From Seleniivibrio sp. (lineage in GTDB: Bacteria; Chrysiogenota; Deferribacteres; Deferribacterales; Geovibrionaceae), in NCBI RefSeq assembly GCF_021209385.1, contig NZ_JAJOIL010000001.1, forward strand, positions 62,001-126,000: DNA of 64,000 bases, read 5' to 3'. Below the pieces are notes generated by a model that made no database searches, was not told the origin of the DNA, and saw only the letters and a list, made by a program, of their open reading frames with translations. Below, piece after piece: positions 9,100 through 17,813 of the stretch (its first letter is position 1; every line of letters begins with the position of its first letter). The position numbers and the translations under genes are program-made.

Positions 9100-10176
9100 C
9101 TACAGCGCTCCGTAGGAATGGAGACCTGATATAAGTAAATTCACACCGATATATGTAAATATCGTACAGACGAAACCCGCCACAGCAACTGCCGAAGCCT
9201 TTGCTCCTGTCCAGTCTTTAACGTATCTTGCATGCAGATAGAACGCATATATCAACCATGTGATGAGCGCCCACGTCTCTTTCGGATCCCAAGACCAATA
9301 GCGTCCCCATGCCTTGTCCGCCCAGACAGCACCGAATATCAGCCCGCCGACAGTGAAGATGGGAAAGCCCACGGATATCATCTTATATGTAAGTTCCTCC
9401 ATAACTTTTCCGTTTATGGAGAATCTGTCCATGAGGCTGGCAAGTTTTCCGCCGAAAAACCATGATGCTGCACAAAATGAGGCATAGACGGCAAACAACA
9501 GGACAAAACCTCCCGCGCCCATATTTTTGAACGTGAAATAGAGCGGTTTATAAGCACCCTCAACAGCCTTAGCTGAAAGTGCCGCGGTAAAATCGCCTAT
9601 CATAAGCAGTGTAACGAAAACAAACGTACCCAGCGCCACTGTCCAGAAGATATATACGCCGCTTCTGCGCGGAAGTCTCAGCGATGCCAGATGCAGAACC
9701 GCTGCCACAAAAGACATAGAGAAAGCCGCATAAGCTATGAAACTCATGGTTGCGTGCGCCAGAAGCCAGTTACTCTTGAGTGCCGGAACAAGGGGCTGTA
9801 TGCCCTTCGCCGCACCTATGGTGTCGACAAAAGCCACAGCCATTCCTGCGATTGCCGTAAGGAATGCGCCCATAAATTTTGTTTTATATCGTCTTTCTAT
9901 CCAGATATTGCCCGCTATGACGCACCACGCAAAGAACAGGAGCGATTCATAGAGGTTTGTTATCGGGACAGAGTGGAAAAATCCCAGATGATATGTGTTT
10001 GAAAACTCCACCCAGCGCATAAGAAATGCGGCAGTGTGACACACAAAACCGAATATTGTCATCCATGACGCTACCTTGCCTATCATCTCTTTTTTGAGAA
10101 TGAGATAGGCAACATATACCGCCATTGTTACCATGTATGTGATACTCGCGATACCGAATAAAACGGAGCTGTTCAT
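9100..10176 (-). CDS. ccsA: Cytochrome c haem-ligation protein CcsA (CcsB/ResC type)
   Basis: A 358-residue polytopic protein of the system II cytochrome c synthetase. The periplasmic WWD-type haem-handling loop reads WGRYWSWDPKETWALITW, flanked by conserved His residues (FFHSVP, LLAHATMSF, FYLHAR). It exports haem and, with ResB, attaches it to CXXCH cysteines on the periplasmic side. It is 1 bp from resB (10178) and therefore in one operon. The octahaem nitrite reductase gene lies immediately upstream of the pair. That enzyme has a CXXCK motif, for which other bacteria use a dedicated ligase, so this CcsA is a candidate for that role. Confidence 0.93.
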   Translation of the reverse strand: MNSSVLFGIASITYMVTMAVYVAYLILKKEMIGKVASWMTIFGFVCHTAAFLMRWVEFSNTYHLGFFHSVPITNLYESLLFFAWCVIAGNIWIERRYKTKFMGAFLTAIAGMAVAFVDTIGAAKGIQPLVPALKSNWLLAHATMSFIAYAAFSMSFVAAVLHLASLRLPRRSGVYIFWTVALGTFVFVTLLMIGDFTAALSAKAVEGAYKPLYFTFKNMGAGGFVLLFAVYASFCAASWFFGGKLASLMDRFSINGKVMEELTYKMISVGFPIFTVGGLIFGAVWADKAWGRYWSWDPKETWALITWLIYAFYLHARYVKDWTGAKASAVAVAGFVCTIFTYIGVNLLISGLHSYGAL

Positions 10177-10177
10177 A

Positions 10178-11539
10178 TTAGCCCTCTTTTGTTACGGATT
10201 GTTTCAGTTTTTCGAGCAGTTCTGGAATCGCTGACCTGAACTTACTCCTGTCCGCATGAACGGAAACCTCTTTTTTGCCGCCGTTCTCTGCGATGCGCAC
10301 CCAAATGCGTTCGTGGCGGAAATAGAAAGCAATAACGACGCCCAGACCGAGGATAAAGAATCCGATATATACTAGGTAGTCAGCAGGGTCGTATGTCACG
10401 GAGAACACAGAATATTGAGCGCCGATAACATCGACGAACTCTATTTTCATGTCGCCCGCCTGACCGGATTCGGGATAGTTCTGGAACACCCATTTGTAGC
10501 CCAGAGACACGTCATTCTCGTCAAACACCTCTATCTTAGCGGCAGGGTTCATCATAAGAGTGTTGAAATTCACCAGTTCGCCTTTCTGATCCTGACCCAG
10601 CGACGGTGCGAAATCCGTAACCTCTGCGGAGATGTCAGTGCCGGGAACAGTGAATTTTTTGCCGAACTGAACGGCTATCTTTTTAACGCTGCCCTCTTTA
10701 CCTGTGTTCATGATGAAAGAAAGGTCTTTGTTGGGATAAAAACCATGATTTGTCTGGAAGATACGATAGCCCTTATATTCTATTGGCGAGTTGACCATCA
10801 CCTCTTTGGATATCTCTTTTCCGTTTTCGATGATGGCTATTTCAGAGCGGTAAAGCTCCGGTTTGACGGAGTTTTCATAATATTTCACATCGAAATTGTC
10901 CAGACGAACTGAAAACGGCAGTTTCCTTGCGGCATTGTTCGCGTTGACGATTGTGTTGTCACTCTGCCCCTCCACAACGCCGAGATTCCCTTTGAATCCG
11001 ACAGTTATACCCACAAGCGCCGCAATAAGAATGACCATGATGCCAAGGTGTGTTATGTACACCCCGCTTCTTGCAAATCGCCCTTTCTCCGCGGCAAGAT
11101 ACATGGTTTCGCCGTCTTTTTCGTCAACGACCGTGTAGCTTTTTAAAAAATCCCTGACATTCGCTTCGGCATCCTCTCCCGCTTCAAATGTTACGGAATT
11201 ATCGCCGAAAATATTTCTGTTTACCGTGACGGGTGTCTTGAGCTGTCTGTAAACGTGAGACAGTCTGTAAAACGTGCATACGGAGAGGTTCACACCAAAA
11301 AGCACCAGAAGCGCAATGAACCACCACGATGAATACATATCCGCAAGACCTGTCTTCACCAGCCACATGTATATCTGCTCATGTGTCATGCCCAGTTTTT
11401 CGGAAAGCCAGAAGACAGCCTTTGAACCGGAGTCGTTCTGCTGGATAAAAGTACCCAGAGAAGAACTTAACGCTATCATGATAAAGAGAAACATCGCGAG
11501 CTTAACGGAAGCCCAGAAATCGAGTATTTTTTTAAGCAC
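10178..11539 (-). CDS. resB: Cytochrome c biogenesis protein ResB (Ccs1)
   Basis: A 453-residue partner of CcsA in system II cytochrome c maturation. The N-terminal ResB pattern reads FWASVKLAMFLFIMIALSSSLGTFIQQN, with TM2 near ADMYSSWWFIALLVLFGVNLSVCT and TM3 at YITHLGIMVILIAALVG. A large periplasmic beta domain follows (YKGYRIFQTNHGFYP) and a final TM near residue 390 (YLVYIGFFILGLGVVIAF). It is thought to present apocytochrome cysteines to CcsA. It lies 1 bp upstream of ccsA. A terminator and a repeat separate it from the octahaem reductase gene 133 bp upstream. Confidence 0.92.
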   Translation of the reverse strand: MLKKILDFWASVKLAMFLFIMIALSSSLGTFIQQNDSGSKAVFWLSEKLGMTHEQIYMWLVKTGLADMYSSWWFIALLVLFGVNLSVCTFYRLSHVYRQLKTPVTVNRNIFGDNSVTFEAGEDAEANVRDFLKSYTVVDEKDGETMYLAAEKGRFARSGVYITHLGIMVILIAALVGITVGFKGNLGVVEGQSDNTIVNANNAARKLPFSVRLDNFDVKYYENSVKPELYRSEIAIIENGKEISKEVMVNSPIEYKGYRIFQTNHGFYPNKDLSFIMNTGKEGSVKKIAVQFGKKFTVPGTDISAEVTDFAPSLGQDQKGELVNFNTLMMNPAAKIEVFDENDVSLGYKWVFQNYPESGQAGDMKIEFVDVIGAQYSVFSVTYDPADYLVYIGFFILGLGVVIAFYFRHERIWVRIAENGGKKEVSVHADRSKFRSAIPELLEKLKQSVTKEG

Positions 11540-11575
11540 GGATACACCTCAAAGTAAGAATAACAAATAATTAAT

Positions 11576-11609
11576 GAGATTGCTTCGTCACTCCGCTCCT
11601 CGCAAAGAC
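11576..11609. repeat. Dispersed intergenic repeat, family A copy 2
   Basis: A core-only copy of the family A element, between resB and the octahaem reductase gene: GAGATTGCTTCGTCACTCCG, then CTCCTCGCAAAGAC. It differs from copy 1 at only a few positions. Confidence 0.65.
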
Positions 11610-11629
11610 GGCAGACGCGGCAGTCTTTT

Positions 11630-11659
11630 AAAAACGGGGGACTTAAAAAGCCCCCCGCG
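11630..11659 (-). terminator. Rho-independent terminator after the octahaem reductase gene
   Basis: On the minus strand a CGGGGGG / TCCCCCG stem with a CTTTTTAAG loop is followed by TTTTTA. It lies 14 bases beyond the reductase stop codon, so resB-ccsA would need read-through or its own promoter. Confidence 0.8.
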
Positions 11660-11672
11660 AGGTTTATGTCTG

Positions 11673-13325
11673 TTACTTCGCTGCGGCAGCGGGAGCTGCT
11701 TTTGCTGCGAGAGCATCGTCAATCATTTTGATGCCTTTCATGGACTCGTCAACAGACTGAGTGAGAGATTCGCGAGCCATTTCGGGGTTGTGGAAACCGT
11801 CTGAGTTTTCAGCGGTCCAGTATTCCCAAAGGATATGCGCTCTGAGGTGCTGATCCTGAGCCTGTTTGATAACAGCCGCGTCGAGACCTGCTTTTTTACC
11901 CTCAACTATCTTGTCGATAAGTCTGTCTATCCAGAACTCTGCTTTTCTCATTTTGCCTTTTGTATAAGCTTTTACAGAGTCGATGGCGTAAACGGCATCC
12001 TTCTCGTTCCAGCCTTTATGGCATCCGCCGGTGAGACAAGATGATTTGATGTGCTCTTTAGGAGTCACAGCATAGTGAGAAGTGAATGTTTTGCCGTCTT
12101 TTCCTTTAACTTTTTCCATGTGGCAAGTGTCGCAGCCTACGCCCGCTTTCGCGTGAGCAGAGTTATAGTATGTCTCAGATTCGGGGTGCTGTGCTTTCCA
12201 CAGGAGTCCGCCTGTAAGAGCATGTTTGAAGTCCAGCATATGTATCTGGTTTTCATAGTGGTCATACAGTTGGAACACGTCTTTATAGGGGAAGTGGTTC
12301 GTTCTGTCGTCGGCGAAAGTAACTTTTTCACCTGTTTTAGTGTCTGTACCGGGGTTGCAGTTGTATTCAACGTGGCACTGACCGCACTGGAGTCTTGAGT
12401 CGTATTTTTCAAGGATAGCTATTTTTCTTGTATAGCCTCTCATACCCATGTCATACACTTTTATCTTTGTATGATTGGGGTCTTTCGCCCAGAGAGTATC
12501 CGCTTCGGGTCTTGTGAGCGCCTGAATAAGAGCATCTCTTACGATTCTCGGTTTGGCAGAGTGAGGATCATGGCAGTAGAAGCAGTTAAGTCCGTGCTGA
12601 AGTTTTTTTGACTGAACCATAGCAACGGGTTTGCTGGCTCTGGAGAAAGGAGCGCCTGCTTTGGGATCGCCCATGTATGCCCAGTCAAGGATATGGTCCT
12701 GAGTTTTACACTGGAGGCAAACGGGGTTAACCGTTGTTGCAGTCTGTCTCATGAATGCTTTCTGGTCGTCTGTGGAGGGTTCTTTGTCAACAATAGTGTC
12801 CCAAACCTTTCCGGGTTTGTTGTTAACATATTCCCAGCCGTTTTTGGGCTGGAATCTGCCGCCGAAAGCTCTGTCAACAACAAGCTGGTCAAGAAGCATA
12901 AAGGGGTGGCTTCTGGTGAGTCCGTGTTCCTTTGTGAAACCATGTCCCATCATCAGTTTATCCCAATAAGGGTTGGGTGCTCTGTTTGTCAGCTGAGATT
13001 TTTCGTCTCTCGCCGGACGATGCTTGCTCACCTGAAGGAAAGTATCGTGCTGATTTTTGTGACATTGTCCGCACGCTTCCCAGGATGTGTCCACAACGGG
13101 GCGTTTTGAAGAATCTGCAAGGTGATCCTTCAGACCGGAGTGGCAGCTTACACAGTTAACATTCTTGTGCTTTCCGCCGGCGTGCAGTTCTTTAACTACA
13201 TCGTGGCATTCGTAGCAGGTCTTGGGGTTAACAGGTTTTTCCTGTGCGGCCATGGCAGACGACGCGAAGAGCATAAAAAGTGCCGACATCGCTATGACCG
13301 TAATAAAGTTAGCCATTCGTAACAT
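11673..13325 (-). CDS. Octahaem cytochrome c nitrite reductase (ONR type)
   Basis: A 550-residue periplasmic enzyme with a cleaved signal peptide (ends AMA). Eight haem motifs are visible: CYECH 37, CVSCH 58, CGQCH 85, CLQCK 203, CFYCH 248, CGQCH 314, CDTCH 398 and an unusual CX4CH (CLTGGCH) at 430. The lysine-ligated fourth haem is the catalytic one in octahaem nitrite reductases. CHVEYNC places Tyr321 and Cys323 as in the covalently linked Tyr-Cys pair of the Thioalkalivibrio enzyme. KAQHPE (377-382) supplies the active-site Gln/His region shared with NrfA. It should reduce nitrite (or hydroxylamine, sulfite) with six electrons to ammonium. The start follows GGAGG at a 4-nt spacing. Confidence 0.9.
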   Translation of the reverse strand: MLRMANFITVIAMSALFMLFASSAMAAQEKPVNPKTCYECHDVVKELHAGGKHKNVNCVSCHSGLKDHLADSSKRPVVDTSWEACGQCHKNQHDTFLQVSKHRPARDEKSQLTNRAPNPYWDKLMMGHGFTKEHGLTRSHPFMLLDQLVVDRAFGGRFQPKNGWEYVNNKPGKVWDTIVDKEPSTDDQKAFMRQTATTVNPVCLQCKTQDHILDWAYMGDPKAGAPFSRASKPVAMVQSKKLQHGLNCFYCHDPHSAKPRIVRDALIQALTRPEADTLWAKDPNHTKIKVYDMGMRGYTRKIAILEKYDSRLQCGQCHVEYNCNPGTDTKTGEKVTFADDRTNHFPYKDVFQLYDHYENQIHMLDFKHALTGGLLWKAQHPESETYYNSAHAKAGVGCDTCHMEKVKGKDGKTFTSHYAVTPKEHIKSSCLTGGCHKGWNEKDAVYAIDSVKAYTKGKMRKAEFWIDRLIDKIVEGKKAGLDAAVIKQAQDQHLRAHILWEYWTAENSDGFHNPEMARESLTQSVDESMKGIKMIDDALAAKAAPAAAAK

Positions 13326-13453
13326 TGTTCCTCCTTTTAAGGTTAAAAAACGTCAATACCAATATTGCTTAATAAAGTTATAACTGTAATTTTGTCAGGA
13401 TGGTGTTAATGATTTAAATCTGGTGTAAAGATTGTAAAGTAATGATTTTAAAA

Positions 13454-13481
13454 CAAAAAAAGGACGCATAAAGCGTCCCTT
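13454..13481 (-). terminator. Terminator after the response-regulator gene
   Basis: On the minus strand GGGACGC, TTTAT, GCGTCC is followed by seven T. It lies 27 bases after the stop of the minus-strand response regulator and insulates it from the octahaem reductase promoter region. Confidence 0.85.
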
Positions 13482-13507
13482 AAAGAATTATGAAATGGTA
13501 TTTAACC

Positions 13508-13864
13508 TTAACATGCGTATAAGCTTGAGATGCTTGACATCAGCCTTTCAAGGTTAACAGGTTTGCGGATGACATCGTTCACCCGAAGCTCGTCTTTTGT
13601 ATATTCGTATGCGGTAAGCGCAATTATCGGCGTCTCACAGCCTTTCTCACGCAATCTGCGAACCATCTCCCTTCCATCCATAACTGGCATATTGATATCC
13701 GTTATGATGATGTCCGGAGCCGATTCATTTACTTTGTCAAGCCCATCCTGTCCGTCTTTGGCAAGAACAACTTCCTTTACCCTTTTTGACAGCATTTTGG
13801 CAAAGTACATGCGTGTTATAGCTTCATCTTCGACATAAAGGACAGTCATATCATTCACGTCCAT
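13508..13864 (-). CDS. Single-domain CheY-like response regulator
   Basis: A 118-residue receiver domain with no output domain. The acidic pocket is in VLYVEDEA, the phospho-acceptor Asp in IIITDINMPVMDG and the conserved Lys in IRKPVN. The Thr/Ala switch is in IIALTAYEY. It is divergent from the haem-domain histidine kinase (121 bp between starts) and is its most likely partner. Without a DNA-binding domain the signal must pass to another protein or a phosphorelay. Confidence 0.88.
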   Translation of the reverse strand: MDVNDMTVLYVEDEAITRMYFAKMLSKRVKEVVLAKDGQDGLDKVNESAPDIIITDINMPVMDGREMVRRLREKGCETPIIALTAYEYTKDELRVNDVIRKPVNLERLMSSISSLYAC

Positions 13865-13984
13865 ACCTCACCTGTTTAATATCTTATACAATATTATGTA
13901 TCATATTAACATAAACGACAAGATTATATTAATAAATTTACATACTGACACATGAAAATAATGTTATAATTACCAAGGTGACAT

Positions 13985-15757
13985 ATGAAACAGCCCAACA
14001 GCATCAGATTGATTCAGAATTACTTTGTGGTACTGATAGTTGTATGGACAGCCGGTGTCGGCGGTTCACTGATATGGACTATTGACACTGCGAAAAATAA
14101 TACTCTGATAACTGCGCTTGCTCAAGGCAGGATGGCTCTTGAAAAAGACAAGATGTTCCGCCGGTGGGCATCAATACACGGCGGGGTTTATACTTTTACA
14201 TCCACAACGATCCCAAACCCTTATCTGTCTCATATCAAAGACAGGGATATACACCTTCCCGACGGGCGTACACTGACCCTCGTCAATCCGGCGTACATGG
14301 TGCGCCAGATGTACGAGTTCAACAAAGATGCGGACAATGTTAAAACCCGCCTTGTCAGCGACAAACTCCTGAACCCTGTGAACGAACCGGAAGGATGGGA
14401 AATAGAAGCTCTTAAACAGGTCAACAAAACCGGAAAAGAATATTATGAGATGGACAAGCGCGATGCAAAATATGAGTTCCGCATGATGGCTCCGTTCTTC
14501 ATAGAACCGCCATGTATGAAATGCCACTCGTTTCAGGGATATAAGGTCGGCGACATAAGAGGTGCAATCAGCGTTGTAACTGACATATCCGGCGTTATAC
14601 ACGGCGAAAAAGAGATTAAGCGGTCGGCATATGTCGGGCATATCATTCTTTACATACTGGTACTTATTCTGTTTCGTCTGGGTTATCTGAACATAGTACG
14701 CATGCTCACCCGCCTGCACGACCGGGAATCCGTGCTTGATTCCGCCATGAGCCGCAATGAATCAATACTTCAATCCGCATCCGAAGGTATCTTCGGTGTT
14801 GACAGACTTGGAAGCGTTACCTTCATAAACAGCGCCCTCAGCAAAAGCCTGCAATACACGGCAGAAGAGATAGTGGGCAAAAGCCATATCCTGCTTACCC
14901 ACAAAAGGGACGAACAGGGCATGCCTGTAGAATCTTCCGACTGCATCATACTGAAAGCCATCGGCACAAAAAAACCACTCAACTCAGTGGAAACATTTGT
15001 CCGCAAGGACGGAACGGAATTCTTCGGCGAAATGTTCGCATCGCCCATGGTGGTTGACGGTCACTCAACAGGCGCCGTCGTCTCATTTTTTGACATAACA
15101 GACAGGATGGCAAAAGACACTGCGATCAAAAAAGCTTTGCAGGAGAAAGATATACTGCTGAGCGAACTTCACCACAGGGTAAAGAACAACCTTCAGATCG
15201 TTTCAGGGATACTGTCGCTTCAGGCGGAAGCGGCAGAGACAAGCGGACAGTCTCTGGATGATATTTTAAAGAACGCCCAGTCGAGGGTGATGTCAATGGC
15301 GCTCATGCACGACTGTCTTTATAAGTCGGAAGACCTGTCAACTGTGGATATGGCTGACTATTTCTCAAAACTGATAGATTACTATGCGGTCACATTTACT
15401 CACACAGGAAATATGATCCGGTTTGAAACGGACATAGAGAAGATCGACCTGCCGATATCGTCCACAATAACATGCGGACTTCTTATCAACGAGCTGGTCA
15501 CTAACAGTATCAAACACGCATTTGCAGAAACAGAATATCCGGCAATATCCATAAGTCTGAAAAATGATCGGGGGAATGCCGTTCTCACTGTAAGCGACAA
15601 CGGAAAAGGTCTCGACGAGAACGCTCAGGAGAAGGACAGTCTGGGAATGATGCTGATACACAGTCTCACAGATCAGCTTTACGGAAAACTCTCCTTTGAG
15701 AATAAAAACGGACTGACAATCACGATAAGCTTCCCCATAAGGATAAAAAAATCTTAA
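13985..15757 (+). CDS. Histidine kinase with c-type haem (Tll0287/DUF3365) sensor and PAS domain
   Basis: A 590-residue membrane sensor. TM1 (residues 11-33) and TM2 (about 215-235) enclose a periplasmic DUF3365/Tll0287-like domain with PVNEPEGWE and the covalent-haem motif CMKCH (177-181). A PAS domain (about 255-375) and a HisKA_2-type dimerisation box (ELHHRVKNNLQIVSGILSL) follow. The HATPase domain has N-box ELVTNSIKHAF and G-box DNGKGL. The haem domain suggests sensing of redox state or a diatomic ligand such as NO. It has the AAGGTG ribosome site and sits divergent from the CheY-like regulator, beside the nitrite reductase. The same sensor domain occurs in the chemoreceptor at 57226-58944. 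Confidence 0.9.
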   Translation: MKQPNSIRLIQNYFVVLIVVWTAGVGGSLIWTIDTAKNNTLITALAQGRMALEKDKMFRRWASIHGGVYTFTSTTIPNPYLSHIKDRDIHLPDGRTLTLVNPAYMVRQMYEFNKDADNVKTRLVSDKLLNPVNEPEGWEIEALKQVNKTGKEYYEMDKRDAKYEFRMMAPFFIEPPCMKCHSFQGYKVGDIRGAISVVTDISGVIHGEKEIKRSAYVGHIILYILVLILFRLGYLNIVRMLTRLHDRESVLDSAMSRNESILQSASEGIFGVDRLGSVTFINSALSKSLQYTAEEIVGKSHILLTHKRDEQGMPVESSDCIILKAIGTKKPLNSVETFVRKDGTEFFGEMFASPMVVDGHSTGAVVSFFDITDRMAKDTAIKKALQEKDILLSELHHRVKNNLQIVSGILSLQAEAAETSGQSLDDILKNAQSRVMSMALMHDCLYKSEDLSTVDMADYFSKLIDYYAVTFTHTGNMIRFETDIEKIDLPISSTITCGLLINELVTNSIKHAFAETEYPAISISLKNDRGNAVLTVSDNGKGLDENAQEKDSLGMMLIHSLTDQLYGKLSFENKNGLTITISFPIRIKKS

Positions 15758-15786
15758 TTGACACATCCTTTAAACAGGCGTATTTT
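15758..15786 (+). promoter_or_regulatory. Sigma-70-type promoter of kup
   Basis: TTGACA (15758-15763) and TATTTT (15781-15786) are separated by 17 bp, just upstream of the kup start at 15828. The -35 box immediately follows the kinase stop codon. Confidence 0.65.
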
Positions 15787-15827
15787 TTGCAGATGTTTCT
15801 TAAATATAATACAGGAAGCGCCTTTTA

Positions 15828-17642
15828 ATGCTGAACCGAAGCGATTACGCAAAGATAGTCAAATCTTTGGGACTTGTTTTCGGCGACATCGGCACCAGTC
15901 CGATATATACTCTGACGGTCATTTTTCTGCTCCTTGAACCCACAAAACTTAATATCATGGGTGTTGTATCACTCATCTTCTGGACAATGTTCCTTCTGGT
16001 GACAGTGGAATATGCATGGCTCTCCATGAGCCTGAGCAAACGCGGCGAAGGCGGCACCATAGTCCTGATGGAGATACTCAACCCGCTTCTGAAGTCCGGA
16101 CGGAAAACTGCGTTCTTCACCCTTCTGACATATGTAGGCGTTTCCCTTCTCGTGGGCGACGGCGTTATAACCCCTGCAATCAGTATCCTTTCCGCTGTGG
16201 AAGGTTTGAGACTTATTCCCTCTTTCTCGGGAGTTGCTCAGGGTGTTCTGATACTTATAGCTGCTCTGATAGCAATAGCGCTCTTCTCGGTGCAGAGCAA
16301 GGGAACGGAAAAAGTTGCGGTATTCTTCGGTCCTGTCATGCTGGTCTGGTTCTCGGCACTGCTTATAACAGGTCTGGCGTCCCTTTTTCATCATCCGGAG
16401 GTTCTTCTTGCGGTTAACCCTATTTATGCTGTCGAGTTTCTGGCAACCCACGGTGTTGTTGGATTTTTCGTGCTTTCAGAGGTTATACTCTGCGCCACCG
16501 GCGGCGAAGCTCTGTATGCAGACATGGGACATTTCGGCAGAGCGCCGATAATCCGCGCATGGTCGATGGTCTTCTTTGTGCTGGTATTCAGTTATATGGG
16601 ACAGGCGGCGTTCCTTCTCGGACATACGAATGCAAAAAACATCCTTTTTGAAATGGTTTACAGTTTTGCTCCGTTCCTTTACATCCCGTTCCTGATACTT
16701 TCGGTAATGGCGACAATAATAGCTTCACAGGCGATGATAAGCGGTATGTTCTCCGTTATCTATCAGGCAATAACTACACGCATCCTCCCTTTGTTAAAAG
16801 TGGATTACACATCCGATGAGATACGCTCACAGATATACATTCCATCGGTCAACTGGTTCCTTCTCGTATGCGTGCTGATAGCCATGTTCGTGTTCCAGAA
16901 CTCCGAACATATGGCAGCGGCATACGGTCTGGCGGTTACTGGTTCAATGACCATCACAGGTATAATGATTTCCTTTATCTTCTTCATAAGAAAAGACTTC
17001 CTTAAAGGCTACGTCTCTGTTTTTATAACGGTTGTGGATATCCTGTTTTTATCGTCAAATATGCTGAAAATACCCCATGGCGGCTACTGGTCGCTTCTGA
17101 TAGCCTCTGTTCCGTTTCTGGTGATACTTGTTTACACGAAGGGCGGCAGAAGGATGTATAAGGCAATTAAACCGGTGATCATCGGAGATTTCCTTTTAAA
17201 ATATAACGAAAAGTATCACACGTCATCGAAACTGGACGGCACAGGAATTTTCTTTATCAGAGATGTTAATTTCATACCGCCTTACATAGCGAAGACAATG
17301 TTCGTTAATAAAATAATATACTTAGACAACATTTTCATATCCATTAACATAACCGATGAACCGTTCGGCATAAGCTGGATGTTCAAAGACGACCTTGCAG
17401 ACGGACTCCGTGTTTTCGACATCCGTATGGGATACATGGAATCCGCAGTGGATATCGACAAAATATTCAGAAACGCCGTTATCAATGAGGCGGCTGTATT
17501 TTATGGCGTAGAGGATATAATGACTGACAACCCTGTATGGAAATTTTATTCTCTTATACGCAAAGTCACCCCCACATTCGTCCAATTCTACAGACTGCCC
17601 GCCGAAAAACTCCATGGTGTGGTCACCCGTGTAAACTTATAA
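15828..17642 (+). CDS. kup: Low-affinity potassium uptake protein Kup
   Basis: A 604-residue K+/H+ symporter of the KUP/HAK/KT family. The N-terminal signature reads LVFGDIGTSPIYTL, and about twelve transmembrane helices follow (GDGVITPAISILSAVEG; CATGGEALYADMGHFG, the conserved GGEALYADMGHFG block). A cytoplasmic C-terminal domain begins around residue 460 (GTGIFF, then PFGISWMFK). Length is close to the usual 620-630 residues. It appears monocistronic with its own promoter. Confidence 0.96.
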   Translation: MLNRSDYAKIVKSLGLVFGDIGTSPIYTLTVIFLLLEPTKLNIMGVVSLIFWTMFLLVTVEYAWLSMSLSKRGEGGTIVLMEILNPLLKSGRKTAFFTLLTYVGVSLLVGDGVITPAISILSAVEGLRLIPSFSGVAQGVLILIAALIAIALFSVQSKGTEKVAVFFGPVMLVWFSALLITGLASLFHHPEVLLAVNPIYAVEFLATHGVVGFFVLSEVILCATGGEALYADMGHFGRAPIIRAWSMVFFVLVFSYMGQAAFLLGHTNAKNILFEMVYSFAPFLYIPFLILSVMATIIASQAMISGMFSVIYQAITTRILPLLKVDYTSDEIRSQIYIPSVNWFLLVCVLIAMFVFQNSEHMAAAYGLAVTGSMTITGIMISFIFFIRKDFLKGYVSVFITVVDILFLSSNMLKIPHGGYWSLLIASVPFLVILVYTKGGRRMYKAIKPVIIGDFLLKYNEKYHTSSKLDGTGIFFIRDVNFIPPYIAKTMFVNKIIYLDNIFISINITDEPFGISWMFKDDLADGLRVFDIRMGYMESAVDIDKIFRNAVINEAAVFYGVEDIMTDNPVWKFYSLIRKVTPTFVQFYRLPAEKLHGVVTRVNL

Positions 17643-17813
17643 TTCATATTTTATAAGTATCTCCTCACAATTAAGAGCTTTTGCTTATTATCTGTTTCCT
17701 TTCCAAAATATTGGTTATTTTTCACTTTAAATATGGTTTTCTGGGCTTTATAATCAAATAAAGATATATATGTAAAAATACAAAAAATTTAAAATGATTA
17801 CGGAGCGCCGTCT

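Noticed and set aside
11673-13325. Annotation as pentahaem NrfA
   Set aside because: Eight haem motifs and the Tyr-X-Cys spacing fit the octahaem class; NrfA has five.
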